DNA of 64,000 nucleotides from Atopsyche davidsoni (taxonomy: Eukaryota > Arthropoda > Insecta > Trichoptera > Hydrobiosidae): positions 620,001-684,000 of the forward strand of contig JAILWY010000001.1 of assembly GCA_022113835.1 (NCBI GenBank), given 5' to 3'. Under the pieces are notes generated by a model. The model was not told the origin of the DNA. It saw only the letters and a program-made list of their open reading frames with translations, and made no database searches. The position numbers and the translations under genes were made by a program. Positions 46,981 through 59,806 of this stretch are shown piece by piece; position 1 is the first letter of the stretch; each line of letters starts with the position of its first letter.

Positions 46981-47262
46981 TATAACAGAATACTTTTCAT
47001 TTTTATACGATGTTTTGAATGTCAATGCACAGAAAAGTATTTTTTTTCTACAATAAAAAAAAATATATTATTTTATAGTGCATAAAACTATTAAAAACCT
47101 TATATTATTTTATCTATTTTTACGAATTTGAAGCAAAAAATAGCCCAATACTTATTTTCATGTAAATCGCATAATTACAAAACGTTTATTCATATATATT
47201 TATTTATATTTGAATCAGGTTTGAGAATTTTCGAAAAAAAATTTAATTAAAATAAAAATTCG

Positions 47263-47397
47263 GTTTGATAATGTCAACGTGAAAAGTTGACGAAACTGGT
47301 CACCAATAAAAATGAACATGTGGAAAAATCACAAAAGTATTTTATTTAAAATGTTAAAATGGAATTCCATCATGTACTCTCTGTCAATAGTATTGAA
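47263..47397 (+). repeat. Foldback repeat family A, copy 10 (right half)
   Basis: A complete right half: hammerhead-like head, CACCAATAAAAATGAACATG, TGGAAAAATCACAAAAGTAT, AAAATGGAATTCCATCATGT, and the terminus ACTCTCTGTCAATAGTATTG. There is no left arm. With copy 8 it shows that each half can exist alone. Confidence 0.8.
47265..47301 (+). ncRNA. Hammerhead-like motif, best family A example
   Basis: Core UUGAUAA (47265-47271), extra U, helix II GTCAAC/GTTGAC (47273-47278 and 47286-47291), GAA, helix III ACTGGT (47295-47300) and C17 (47301). U3-A8 replaces the usual C3-G8 pair, and the second pair of helix II is T-A where other copies have C-G, so two paired positions have changed together. 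The extra base after A9 and weak helix I are the main departures from the hammerhead consensus. Confidence 0.4.
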
Positions 47398-48998
47398 TTT
47401 TTGTTATAATCAATCATTTTTACTATATAAGAATAAGAATTTAATTTAATTCAGCTTAAATATTTTTGAATTGTCTACTTACATTCTTAAATAATCAGAT
47501 ATTTTTGTATCACAATGTATATTTTTAAAATTATATGTCGGGAAACCGTACAAAAATTTGCGCTATACACAAATGTTATCAATTTCAAATCAAATGTTCC
47601 TATACATAAATATTCACGTATGTTTTTTACATAAAAATTATTCTTTTGTGTTTTTAATTAACAAAAATTGTAACTATAAATTACCAATTACAACAAAAGA
47701 ACAAAAGTACCCGCGCCTAATCTGCGTCGAATGACAAAAGTCCACCCTGTCTGCTGGAATATGAAATGCAGCAGACCACCCCAACCCCTACCCCGGGGCA
47801 GGGGCGGGGGCGGGGGCAGGGCAGGGGCGGGGGGGGGCAGGGCAGAGGCGGGGGCAGGGGCGGGGGGGGCGGGGGCGGCCACTGTGCCGCTGATTAAAGC
47901 CGAACGAATGGAGCCTCGCGTCCACCGCGTCCTCGTTTACCCCGACTCCCGTATCACCATGTACCGTCTGATTGAGATGGAAATATTTATTTAATTGCAA
48001 ATATCAATATTGCAATTCATTGCTATATTCAAAACTCGTGAAAGGGAGACACACAAGCTCATATTACCTGAATGGAGAAATATTAACTGCTTCCATACAC
48101 GTAAGCCGAGTTTACGTTATTGAATACATATTTATAATTTGAACAGGTTACGTTATCATACATTATATTTATTTCCTCCCAAGACAAAGTACAGAACCTA
48201 AACTGTTATAACGCTAACGTGATCATATCGATTCGATTTTTTCCTACGTGAAACGTAAAGTTTTGAGAGTTTCGTTATTTTTAAAATATTCAAAAAGAGT
48301 TATCCAAACAAAGTTTTCAGATAATTTAATACTCACTATACGGCAAAAGAGTTATATTTATTTGAAATTTTATCAGATTCGATTAATGGGTATATTAAAT
48401 CTGGAAATAGCCTTGAAACGGTTTTTTAATTTTTTTGAAACAAATGATGCCAGTTGTTCCAAAAAATAACTGTGGTGATGATTAAAATAATCAATAATAT
48501 ATTATGCCCATAGTATTAATAGTGCATTAAAAAAGAAACCGGCATATTTTGGTATCTAAAGTCTTGAAGTGCACCAATTATATATATTGAAGAAAAACTG
48601 TATTCATAGTAGTGTAAGTGGCGGACAAGTTTGGAGTAATTTAAGCAGTAAACACAACAGCGGGTCTGCCTGTACTGGCTGCTGGTTACTCATGTTTTTG
48701 TACTCGCAATACATACATTATACTTCTACGAACCACAGGCTTTCAAACTAAAACGTATTTATTATACTAAATATAAATATATTGTTAAATTTAATTTATA
48801 AATGCGAATGTCTTATCAACAACAAACAAATTGAAAAGGCTACCAAATTTATTAAAAAATATTAATAATCTAGTATTTTTAGATATAAATTACTAAAAAT
48901 GCACAAATGAGTACATGTTTTTAATCTTCTTTTGGAAAAGTACATGGTTTTTGACGAAGAATGACGTCTCAATCATTAATATAATTTTGCAGTAAACG
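47398..48998. other. Non-coding block with G-rich tract
   Basis: A GC-rich patch covers about 47700-48120 (see the G-run tract). Elsewhere AT-rich with no supported gene. Confidence 0.5.
47795..47878 (+). repeat. G-run tract, G-quadruplex-prone minisatellite
   Basis: About 80 bases made of G4-G9 runs separated by CA or C (GGGGCAGGGGCGGGGG type). It satisfies the usual four-G-run rule many times over and is the strongest G/C strand asymmetry in the window. The Gly/Arg and Pro/Ala frames through it are by-products. Confidence 0.85.
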
Positions 48999-49312
48999 AT
49001 CTTTTCTTCTTCATCAAATGCCTGTCTTCAGAGGCGGTTAGTGACCATTTCATTGAGCATATACTCATGTTGAGCTAGTATTCATGGTTTTTAAGGGAAA
49101 AATAGTGTTGTGGGTCTCCGGGTCCTTTTACACCGCAGTTTTATATTGGAAATAAGATTCTGCGTATTACTGCTGCCCAATAACAATATTATATGATGTA
49201 ATACTTTCCTTACAAAGCTCTGGCGTTTAGATCTGATACTCCTTCTGCAGCAGGCTACAGAAACAATAGCAGGAGCCCCCCCACCTCGACAAGGTTCTTC
49301 AAGAGAACACCC
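48999..49312 (+). repeat. Dispersed repeat family B, copy 2
   Basis: The longest copy, matching 42561-42790 in inverse and 56826-56940 in the same sense. It includes CATGAGTATATGCTCA-type sequence in reverse, ATTCATGGTTTTTAAGGGAA, AATAGTGTTGTGGGT and TTACAAAGCTCTGG. No coding frame is conserved between copies. Confidence 0.7.
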
Positions 49313-50540
49313 CACCACAATTATTCTATATCCACTACTTAATTACCGATCCTTTACACACTCTCAGGATACAGAATGACAGCCATGCAAATGCATCAGA
49401 ATGGGAAGAGCGGGTAGGACTGATCTTTTAGAGTCTACTAAAACCACGTATGCTTTTGATTTATAAAGTGACTCAAACGGCAGAAAGATTTACTTTGTAC
49501 TACTTTTAGATTTGAAGGCTTCCAAAACTAAAATGCATTACATGTCTTCGTAGATTCAGGCAGCCGTTTTTAAAAATGTGTTTTTTTTTAATTTTTAACG
49601 TTTCTGTCGTGGTACAGTTGGTTGATCCAATGTTATTTCTGAATCCTCAGAATCGGGAAGGAAACTCAAAAGGAAAGAAATTTTTAAAATAAGAGCAACA
49701 AGAAACCAAGAACGCAGCATTTCCAACAGACTGTATATTTGCAGTAATAATTGTACCAGTGGTGATTCCACATATTTGGAGCCTCCAGGCGGTTTAACGC
49801 CCCCGCGGCGCCCAGGAGTATGATGTTAGTTAGTGCAGAGGCACTCCCGGGGCCCGCCAAGCGCACAGTGTTTCACCGAAGCAACTGTCCAACTATTATT
49901 TTAGTGCTCTGGAGGCAAATTCAATTGTTATTTTAATATGGAACATGTGGAGTACTGCATGTTTACTTGCATTGTTATCCAGTACAGGAGTTTAAGCAAT
50001 ATTATTTGAAAAGATCATGCTTTATAACATTTTTTACATCAAATCAGCAATCAAAAGTACACAGTTGTTTATATGTTTGATAATGAATTAATCTACGTGG
50101 ATTTTTGAAATCTGTTCCGTTTATGTGGCCGTGTAAAATAAAACCCACGTGTGCGTGCAATATTTCATGCAATTTGGTTATTAAGAGTTAACACTTATCA
50201 TTGCTAAATCGCTTACACATTTTGAGAGATAGCCTACTCCGACACTAACGTCGACGATCCACATGAAAGGTTTCATCTCATCGCAAAAAGTGCGAATACT
50301 TTTCGGCCAGCGCCTCCACTCTCCTTAATTACAATTAACAAATGTTTTTGGCGAAACCAGCCCAGCAGTAACAATCGTCGTTTGCGCTCTCAGCTGGGAA
50401 TACAATTAGAGGGACTTAAAAATGAGTAATTATTAATCAGAGTTATTAGTGGACATGGAAAAAAATTTGCAAACGTTTTTTAAAACCAGCACGAATACTT
50501 AATAAATTCAAATCTCAATCAGAAAATAAATTAATACATC
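49313..50540. other. Non-coding block with islands
   Basis: Islands lie at about 49770-49900 and 50230-50420. An acceptor-like GGTACAG at 49617 opens a 24-codon frame ending in TAA, too short to support. Otherwise AT-rich. Confidence 0.5.
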
Positions 50541-50682
50541 CACTTGTTTTTTCCACGCGTTTTTTTCGTTAATATCCGGTTTCGCTAACTTTTCACTACA
50601 TCAAACCAAGTTTGATAATGACAACGCAAAAGGTTGAAAAAACGGGTCACCAATAAACTGAACGTGTGGAAAAATCACTCAC
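50541..50682. repeat. Foldback repeat family A, copy 11 (old)
   Basis: Diverged arms: CACTTGTTTTTTCCACGCG ... ATCCGGTTTCGCTAAC, turn AGTTTGATAATGACAACGC, then GGGTCACCAATAAACTGAAC and GTGGAAAAATCACTCAC. The outer ends are lost and the hammerhead-like GAAAC is disrupted. Confidence 0.7.
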
Positions 50683-52779
50683 TAACCTCGATAACTAATT
50701 AATATCCCGCTTCTGAACTTCAAAGGAGTAATGCCATATTTTCTTTTGCGTAAATCTTAAAAAAAATAAAGAGATATACGAGTACATATTTATATAAATA
50801 TTTAATTATAAATATACATATATTTTTTTGTAAAATCTTTAGCGAATAATTAAAACATTCTCACGGACATGTTATTTCACCTCTTTCAAAATAAGCGCTC
50901 GCGTATGTTAGCTCTATTATTATATAATGAATACACAAAAGTATCTGTTCTGCTCTAAACGTACTGAAATAACAACATGAGAGCCTCGTTATAATTACTC
51001 GATGAAGCATTATTACTCCGGCGCGTGCGGGGGTGATCGAAAAGGTTGCAGCTAGACAAAATATTTTTTAATTAATATTTTTGGAAATATAAAAAAAATA
51101 TTTTTCAATACTTGGCACAGAAATAATGAATTTATGGGAATTTTGCTGATTTGGTGTCTTACATTAATATTATATTTAGCTATTTTCTGTGTAAAATAAT
51201 GCTTTAAAATGTATGACTGATTTAACTCAAAATAATTATTGTAGCTTCTAGCTCATAACATTTGAAATCTTCTTATACTTTTTTCATTGAGTTTTGATGT
51301 TTGTTTTATACATAGCTTAAAATTAAAATAATTTATGAAAACTTCAATAGAAAAGAGCTTTTAAACCGCCTAGTGGTTTGCGTTTTGAATTCATTATTGA
51401 AATGTACAAATCTGGATGTAGCAATATTATATTAATTTAAGAAAACATATTAAAGGTTTCAATTTGATATGCATCCCTTTACATAGGTAGATTCTCGTTT
51501 TAGTCGATATGTTATGTACGTAGGAAGTACATGCCTATTTAACCCGATATGTAATGGGGGTGTTCCCTAAACGCTTCAACAGTCGGGTGGTGAATCACTC
51601 AAAGCCTCTCGAAAAGTTTAATTTGGCAGGGGGATGATCAAATCACGTAGTCGAACAAGCGAGGATGATAGCTTAAGTGAAAACTAAGAAGAAAACTACA
51701 GCCGGAAACCTAAGGACTTCAAGCGAGCAAATTTATAATCATTTTCTGTTGAGAATAATAAGCGTGAATAAATGAAGGCATCTTATTTTTAGCGCTTAAA
51801 ATTCTTTGTTTGCTGTAAAAAAAATCACATTGTGCAATAACTAAATTATATACCTATTATCATGTATGATATCGATAAATTGATTCCATTCTACGTAAAT
51901 TGTGATTTTTTTTGCATTATTAAGGCTTTATATGTATGAGTTAGTGTGAATGATTGTATGTTTTTTTATTTCCTCTCTTTATATACTGCACCACCCAACA
52001 TTCATAAAAATATTATTATTATTCGTGAAATTATTACATTCAAAAAAACATTAAGTTAATTGTATTAGTACTATTTTTTACTTACAAAGGTTTTGAAGAT
52101 GAGAGTAATATATTACTCTATTTCATAATTTTATATTGAGAATCACTGCCTGCTAGGTTCATTACTTCTCCGGCATTGCAAACATTATAAGACATGCGTT
52201 TATTTAGCCGGCGAAAATTTAACAGCTCCACTTCAGGGCGGAATGAAGCCTCGAGCCTGAAGGCGTAGTCCTGCCCCGGGCTGCGCTGGTCTGCAGGGGA
52301 TGGAATGAAAACAACGCCTCAAAGAACACGCCTGGGGTGTTGGCTTAGACATGTGCGAATTAAAATATTTAAATTATTAAAGCGCCGGGTGGCTTCAGCC
52401 TAAAAATATGGCTCAGATCTTAAATTTCAAGTTTCTAATTGTCGACTACTTATAATATTTTAATAATTCGTAAACAAAAAAAATAAAAGACACTTGATTA
52501 AAAAGAACAATGTATTCTACCATTGCTACTTTTTTGGTAACAAGACGTCATCATTTCAGAATTCCCCTTTACCATTCAATTCTAATCTATTTTTAAAGAC
52601 GTCCACGCTTTACCGTTTCATCACACACAGATTTAATACACTTTAAATCGAATTCCTGGCAACCCCATAAAAATCATCAAACGGCCAAGAGGGTATTATC
52701 GAGCCATGTATTCCGTAAGGGACGATTCACCCTAAAACTACCCCCTGGACCATAAACAAAAAAGGTAGGGATGAAATTT

Positions 52780-53010
52780 AATTACCGGCGCAAGTGCCAC
52801 ATGTAGCGATACAGCGCTCTCGCGTTTTTTTGTGGGATTGTTTCCTCTCGGACGCGCGGGGAGATTTGAAAATGAAAGTTGCGAATTCTCCACCGTATTT
52901 TTTTATGACATAATTAATTATATCTGGCAAACAATTGGTGGAAACGGGTTTGCTGATTGCATAAGGCGACATATGCCGGTAATGTTTGCATGTGCTTCGT
53001 GCAGCGTTGC
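52780..53010. promoter_or_regulatory. Candidate regulatory island with TAATTAATTA
   Basis: The island contains TAATTAATTA (52911-52920), a strong paired-homeodomain-type site, and ACAATTG (52931-52937), a Sox-type site, close together. Both strands carry open frames of 60-90 codons without domains. A developmental enhancer is inferred. Confidence 0.25.
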
Positions 53011-55899
53011 AACAATATTATCAGATGCAATTATTATTCATGGGAAATTGAGAATCCGAATTACTTTTTATTTTCAATTAAAATTTGAGCCATTTAACTG
53101 ATTTAAGGATTAAAATATATGAAATACTAATGACAAATTACTCTTTTTTTTAAATTAAAATAATAAGTTAGGTCTTAAAATTGGTAGTACGGTTGTTCGA
53201 AATAGGAAATAGATGAATAAATAAATAAAAAATCTACTATTTTCAATTGTTCTAAAGTTATAAATTATATGTTACGAGAAATTTTACTATTTTACTTAGG
53301 TATTAATAAACTGTGGGTCAACTTTTCAAATTAACATGTCGGCTGTCAAGATTGTATTGTTACATCGACAGTGCGCCGCGACCTTGTCTTGCCCAAGTGG
53401 CGGGTTGATTTTGCCATGTGCTATCATACATGTGGCCATACGCCACAAATGCAAAAGACATTATCATGCAATAATCAATTGTTATAAAAGTTTCAAAGTG
53501 TCGACGAAATAAAAAAAATATGGAAAAACCACAAAAGTATTAAACCATCATTAGTTTTCTTGTCTGTAATTAGAACTGTCGATAACCGTGTATAAATGAA
53601 TAAGACTTATCAGCCAGGAGGTATATGGTTTGAATTCGACCCATGTTATTTAGGATTGTTTCCGTTGTTCATAGGAGTATCATTTACCTGAAAACACGTG
53701 ACGTGCAGTTATTACGGTCCACGGTTTACTTCAGATTAGCTTGCTCTGAATTATTAATCACTTTTTGGAAGCGGGCATTGAAGGCCAGAATTGAAATAAA
53801 CATATCATCATGTCCGCCAGTGAGCCATTAAGTACTCGGTCTGGAAGTCTCGGCAGGAACGCAGCCGCAATGAGCTGACGGCTTCCAATCGCAGTTTAAT
53901 ATGCATATCGCATGCCACTCGCTCTTGGGGAATCAATAATGCACGCGCTCGCCCACCAGGACTGGACAGCCCTACTTCTATATTTTACTAAATAACTTCA
54001 TTAACGCGTTAAAAACCGAGAGAAGACAACTTTTATTTTAATACTTCATATTAGTCAAATCAAATAACTACAATAAACCGGCTGGAATATTCATGTAATA
54101 TATTTATTTATATTTGATTACATTGAACTAGTCTATTTTACATTTAAAAAAATAAAATAAGATCCAGTTAATTTCGTTGAATTTTTTATTTATTTTTATA
54201 AAGTCTGTATATGATCAAAATATGATAAAATAAAAACGTTATATTTTTTTAATGAATAATTTTTTTTAAATAAAATCTATTTACTACTTACTTCTCTAGA
54301 CTATCCGTTCATTTTTCAAATAAGCTTAAAACCTAAATGGTTAGTTTTTTCATTAAAAAAATTGCCTTAGTAGAACAGTGCTCTAGTACATAAAAACCTA
54401 CACATTCTACTTAAATATTAGTGTACTAAATATTTCAATTTAAATAAATAGAAAGTAATTAAATTGCAACAAGGAATGTCCATTTATCAAAATGACGAGG
54501 AAAATGATTCTAGTAAAATATATTAAATAATATACCATATTATCATACACGGGTATAACAAACCCTTCATTTGTCAAGATAAAAATTGAAAAAACTTCTT
54601 GTGAATTATTAATTAAATTAAATAAAATCATCCGAGCTCCCATATATTTATAACAAATAGCTGTGACTATGGTAAATGGTGATGATCCATTTTGTGACGC
54701 GCCTGTAAATCAAGAGATTCAATCTACATTAGGTTAATATCACTCCCAACCTTCACTATTCTTTACTGCGATAATTTGTATGCGCAAATATTTTTTTTTG
54801 GTTAGGTATATACCTATAAATTAACTTTTAAGGAATACTCTATTAACGGAAATATTAAAATATATTTTAGTATATACTATAATTAATTTTTTTTCTAACA
54901 ATAATAGGGGTTCAGGCGGATACTTTTATTTATAACTGATGTGATACTATCTATTTCTCGTCCACATTATGATAGTCTATATCTTTGTTATTAATGATAA
55001 TAATATATATATATCGTTTAATATGATTTACGAAAAACGTTTTCACATAAAATCTTCTTTCGGTATTTTAAAATTAATAATTTTTACAAATGTATTACTT
55101 GAAAAAACGTAAAATAGAAGATGGAACATAATGATCTCACTCTGTCGTTATAAAAATAACATGAAAATATGATGTACGACATCACAAATATCACGATATT
55201 TTCCAGGTAAATAACATACGTGTAATATTTTGTAACGATAACTGTAAGTGATGAAATAAAAACGAAAGAAATGATAATTAATTTTGAAAATTGTTTTCAA
55301 AAAAAAAAATCTCTTATCTTAAGCTTTACATAATAAAATAATTATTAATACGCAATTCGTGATTTATTAATAATAAAACATAAAAGAACACCAGCATGAA
55401 AACATTCGAAGTTTTTTAAGGGAAGACTGATTAAAATTTAAAGAAAAACCTTTTTTTTGTGTTTGCATTTCATAAAAATACGCAAAGGTTTTATGAAAAA
55501 TATCATATATTTTCAAAAAATAAACATTTTTGACTCAATAAGAACCGTCGGTTGAATATTTATTTAGTCTCTTTAGGGACTTTTTAATTACTCAAGCACG
55601 TTGTTTACTTCATTAGCAAATTCAGTTTTATTTGCTTTTCATCCATCGCGCGAGCCTGCTGAATATGATTCGTGTAAAAATAAATTACCAGCTGAAAACA
55701 CAGCGGCTGTTTGAATATTTTAGGCGATATTTGCGAAGAACGTCTCCGCACAGGCAGCGGGCGCGGGGCTTTGCACAATCATCGACCATCATTTATTAAT
55801 ATTAAATTCAAAATCAGTTTTTTTTAATAGTTTATAATTATTAATAATATAATCAATTTCCCATGCAATAATTCAAATTTGCTTAATTACAAGGCCACA

Positions 55900-56010
55900 C
55901 TAATCAAAAGAATGTCTACACGAAGCCGCCTCAACCTAAAGCAGGATTTGTGTGTTCAAATCCCACATGAGTCATAAAAAGAGTTCGGGGGTTTATCTCG
56001 ATTGTAATTG
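55900..56010 (+). repeat. Diverged tRNA-derived SINE head
   Basis: GTGTTCAAATCCCAC gives a B box (55954-55962) followed by ATGAGTCATAAAAAGAGTT, which resembles the post-promoter part of the 403-bp unit (AAGTCACGATGAT...GAGAGTTTT). The A box is not clear. Probably an old relative of the SINE at 23.6-24.9 kb. Confidence 0.35.
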
Positions 56011-56825
56011 AAATTATATCCAAAAATATTATGTTCGTAAGTTAAACAAGTGTTTACGTCTCTCGAGTATTAAGCATATCTAGGAGGTGTGAGTACGCAC
56101 TTGCTTCTTGTGTCGTTTAACGCACGTGAGTGTTTCGATGGCTTGTTCTGGCTCTACTGTGTTAAGTCGGTTTCCTTGTGCATGACTTGAACAGCGCGGA
56201 AGTCCCCGGGGAGGTGCGGGTCGAGAGTCCTGAAGGCGCTAAGCCTGCGCCAGGTCCTCCTCCACTCTCGTGAAGGTTGATTGGGGCACTATCAAAGTGG
56301 ATCCTGGAGTGATCGCGCTTGTATAAATTAACCTGCCTCAGGAAGAGACAAAAGGGTTACACGAATTTAATGTGGAGGGATTATCATTGGCTGCGGGGTT
56401 TAACATGAAGCCTTTGAATAAACGATGGATCTACCATAATATAGAAGTGGAGAAACTGTAATATACACGACTTTGGAAATGTAGGTTTTCTCTGAATATT
56501 AGCAAACCAAGAAATCCTACTAACAAAAATTTGTATTTTTCACCCAAACATGCGTAACGTGTTTCCCATCGGCGTCCAATTTTTTCGTTTTTTCCTTGTG
56601 AATCAACTATAGAATTACTTGATTTATTTTAATATTATTTTTAATTAAAGCATCACACCAATTTTGGTGTTTTTTTATAAAAAAAATATTTTAATAAAAT
56701 AATTATTCAATTCCAGGCTCTCAAATGAATATGTAAGCGTAGTAAGTTCAAAGTAATGGAAAAATATTAAATAATTATAAAAATATTTCATCTCCATATT
56801 AATTTTCTTTATCTTTATCGGGTGC

Positions 56826-56940
56826 CTCTCCTTCGTTGGCGACCATCTTACTAAGCAAAAATGCATGCTGTATTGGTGTTCATGGTTTTTTAAGGGAAAA
56901 TAGTGTTGTGGGTTCCCGGGTACTTCTACAAATTTTATTA
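56826..56940 (+). repeat. Dispersed repeat family B, copy 3 (short)
   Basis: Shares GTTCATGGTTTTTTAAGGGA, AATAGTGTTGTGGGT and CCCGGGTACTTCTACA-type sequence with copy 2, plus a diverged upstream GGCGACCATCTTACTAAG. It is truncated on both sides. Confidence 0.65.
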
Positions 56941-59626
56941 CTTTTCTTTTACACAACAAATTCAAATACTCACATATATTTCAGGTAAAAAAAGCTGCTT
57001 TATCAGTGATTTTTCTGTTTGAATATTTTTCCCGAGTGGCTACTCTTTTAACCTTGAAATACATTGTATTCATATTTCAAACGGCTAACTCACCCCATGT
57101 GTGAATTCCAAATTTCTGTAAAAATAAAAATCTGCACATATGAAAGGGTGTCGTTGATCAAACGCTGCGATACTAGTCATCAGTCATGGAACTTGTAGGC
57201 GTCATGTAACATGATGTATCCAGAAATAAGGGTGAAATTCTGCAACCCTTCCTAAACGCTCCCGACAGGATAATCATTACGGCGCCACCCCTCCCCGCCT
57301 GGCTCCAGTGTGCGGTGTAAAGTAACAAAGTGAGTGAAGAATGTCAGACTTTCGCGAAAGTACATTCTTCAGTTACGTGAGCCTCCCCCTTAATTAACAG
57401 CCATTACGAAGCCTCACACACGTACAAATTGTGCACAATAACAAGTCGATTATTTTGGAGATCAAACAAAATTTTATTAGGGGATCTTCAGAGGTATTTT
57501 TCTATGCCACAAAAACTCAAATCAATTCCTTCTTAAAAATTTAAACTCAATTTTAATTTATAATAAGGTGGTTTTAATTTTTTTACTGTTTTTAAAAAAA
57601 CAGATTTTTGAGGTATTTCTCAATAAAGTTTTATTTATATAAGCATCGCCAAACATAAGCACATACGTTAGATACCCTCTTTATGGTAAAAGAACTCTGT
57701 TGCCATATTGAAATATATTTTTTAAAATACAATAAATCATTGGTTTACCATTTTTTATCATTATTTTTAGCTGGTTAGTGATAAAATACGAAAATCAATT
57801 CTAAAAATTCTTCTAAAGCAAGCAAAATAAATTTTATTCTACGTGGATAAAAATTCACAAAATAATGTGAATCAAATACATATAGAAACAAAATTAATGT
57901 ATAATTTTGGATTATTTTTTCAGTAAACACTTAAAAGCGCCAATACTAAGCGCTTAAGAACACAATCTCTTTTTTATCAAAAAAGATAAGGAGATTTCTT
58001 CGATGGAAAGTACGGGCTTTATGAACGCGAAAAATTCGCACGAGTTGAAATGGTATACATAATTTATTATCTCGATAAAGTTCACCGGGGAAAAATTTCT
58101 TGCGAATATTTATAAAAATATTTTATCAAAGCGAAATATATGAAAAAAATATTTATAGAGATTCAACACATCGAAAGCATCAACAACCACCTGGGGATCC
58201 TGATTTCCAGGTAGTCGTTACTGATGATTTGATCAATACAATAATAGTACTTTGAGAGATATATAATTAGTTTTTTAAATTATAATTTAAAAATTTGATG
58301 ACCTTTTGATATTTGTTATTTTAAGTTGACATAAGATGCTACAAATCCTTTACATTTACACATTTTAAGGACATTATTTAAGTATTTCATTATTATTCTA
58401 GCTTCAAAACTTTTTATTTGCAGAAAATTGAGATTAGGTATAATTGCACGTTAGTTAAATACTTACGTTAAAAATAGTTTTTTTTCCTTTAAGATAAATG
58501 TATGTTCAAAGCTCTTACATTGAATAATAACACAAAATCTTGCATGACTGAATTTTTTTTTTCATCATAAGTCGAATTGTGCGAAGAAATCCATCGCAGT
58601 AGTCATAAGAGCGATTTTTATTATTTATTTCTTATCAAATATTCATCTTAAGTAATGCGGTTTTATGAAGAACGAATAAATATAAAATTTATAGAATCTC
58701 TTCATTTCCCATTAACATTCAAAGTATTAAAATCATTTAAATTTCTAAAGCTTACCCAATTTTAAATAAAACTTCATTTGTACGGGTGCTTCAATTCTAA
58801 GCATACTTATGTTATTTGGTTAACCGTCGGCCAAGTCCGAGGCTTCTTGGTGAGCTGCAGATATCAGAATATATGGAAATTCGGAGGAGAATAAGTGCCA
58901 GTGAACAGATTGCTCGAAAAGTGAGAGTCGACTGCTAAGGTGACGCGACACTGATTTACCCATAAGATAAACAACTTATAGATAGAAAAGAACATATTTC
59001 AATCTGAAATCGCAGCCCCAATCATTACTTTAATGTATTTTAATTGAATTTTATTACATTTTGTTTGTTGGGAATTTGTAAATTTTTAGTATACTAAAAA
59101 TGTATGATTTCCATTAAGAAGATTATAAATTACTATTACTCGAGGTATAAATATTATGCATTGTGGTTTATTGATTTTATTTAAAAATTAACGGATGAAT
59201 AAAACGTTTTTAATAAGAGGGCTGCTAATGACTAAAATGACTTTACTAAAAAAATGAGAAAGTACGTGATTTACATTAGTGGCTTGTGTGCACCTGAGGG
59301 CAAGGCAATCGACACCTTGTCGCGCAGTAGTGCCGACGTCATGGTGCGTCATAAAGTGCATTGGACACGTCGCGCCCAAGTTATTACAACGAAATAAATG
59401 CAATTAATAAGTACATTAAGTACCCCTCACAAACGCAGTGTTACTTTAACTTGTATTTTGATGACGTCGAGCTTGCGTGTGAGTACAAAACCAAGTACAG
59501 ACTTTTTTTTATTTTTATCTTAATCAATTGTAGATCAGTTAAAATAATTTCTATCAAAAGTGGTAACAAAATTCTATAAGCTATTATTTATATGACATTC
59601 AAGTATGTGTAAACAATATATTCTAT

Positions 59627-59670
<44 letters not shown>

Positions 59671-59806
59671 ATAACCTAATACAGTTATTTGATACTCTTT
59701 AAATGAACATTCTTTAAATTCATAACACCTTAGAACCTACTATACGTTGAATATACGTTACTAAATGTTGCTCTTTGATAAGAGTAAATTTATGTTCTTT
59801 TGCGTA
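56941..59806. other. Non-coding block with islands and a TA array
   Basis: Islands lie at about 57220-57420, 58800-58940 and 59280-59400. A TA array fills 59630-59670. No gene is supported. The remainder is AT-rich. Confidence 0.55.
57336..57370. repeat. Compact palindromic hairpin
   Basis: GAAGAATGT (57336-57344) pairs with ACATTCTTC (57362-57370); after a CAG bulge the inside is the 14-base palindrome ACTTTCGCGAAAGT. It lies in a GC-richer island, so it could be a protein-binding palindrome or structured RNA. Confidence 0.8.

Larger units (their letters stand above)
50683..56825. other. Non-coding block with GC islands
   Basis: No supported gene. Islands lie at about 51540-51680, 52160-52350, 52780-53010, 53340-53460, 53810-53970, 55600-55790 and 56090-56420. 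A possible scrap of family A (ATGGAAAAACCACAAAAGTA) lies near 53520. A B-box-like GTTCAAATC is at 55954. Long AT-rich stretches (54000-55550) hold nothing I can identify. Confidence 0.5.

Noticed and set aside
47688..48000. Pro/Ala- and Gly/Arg-rich open frames on both strands
   Set aside because: They follow directly from the G-run tract and GC content, with no domain or splice support.
49618..49692. Terminal exon starting LVDPMLFLNPQNREGN
   Set aside because: A short frame after an acceptor-like site, with no poly(A) signal arrangement or similarity to support it.
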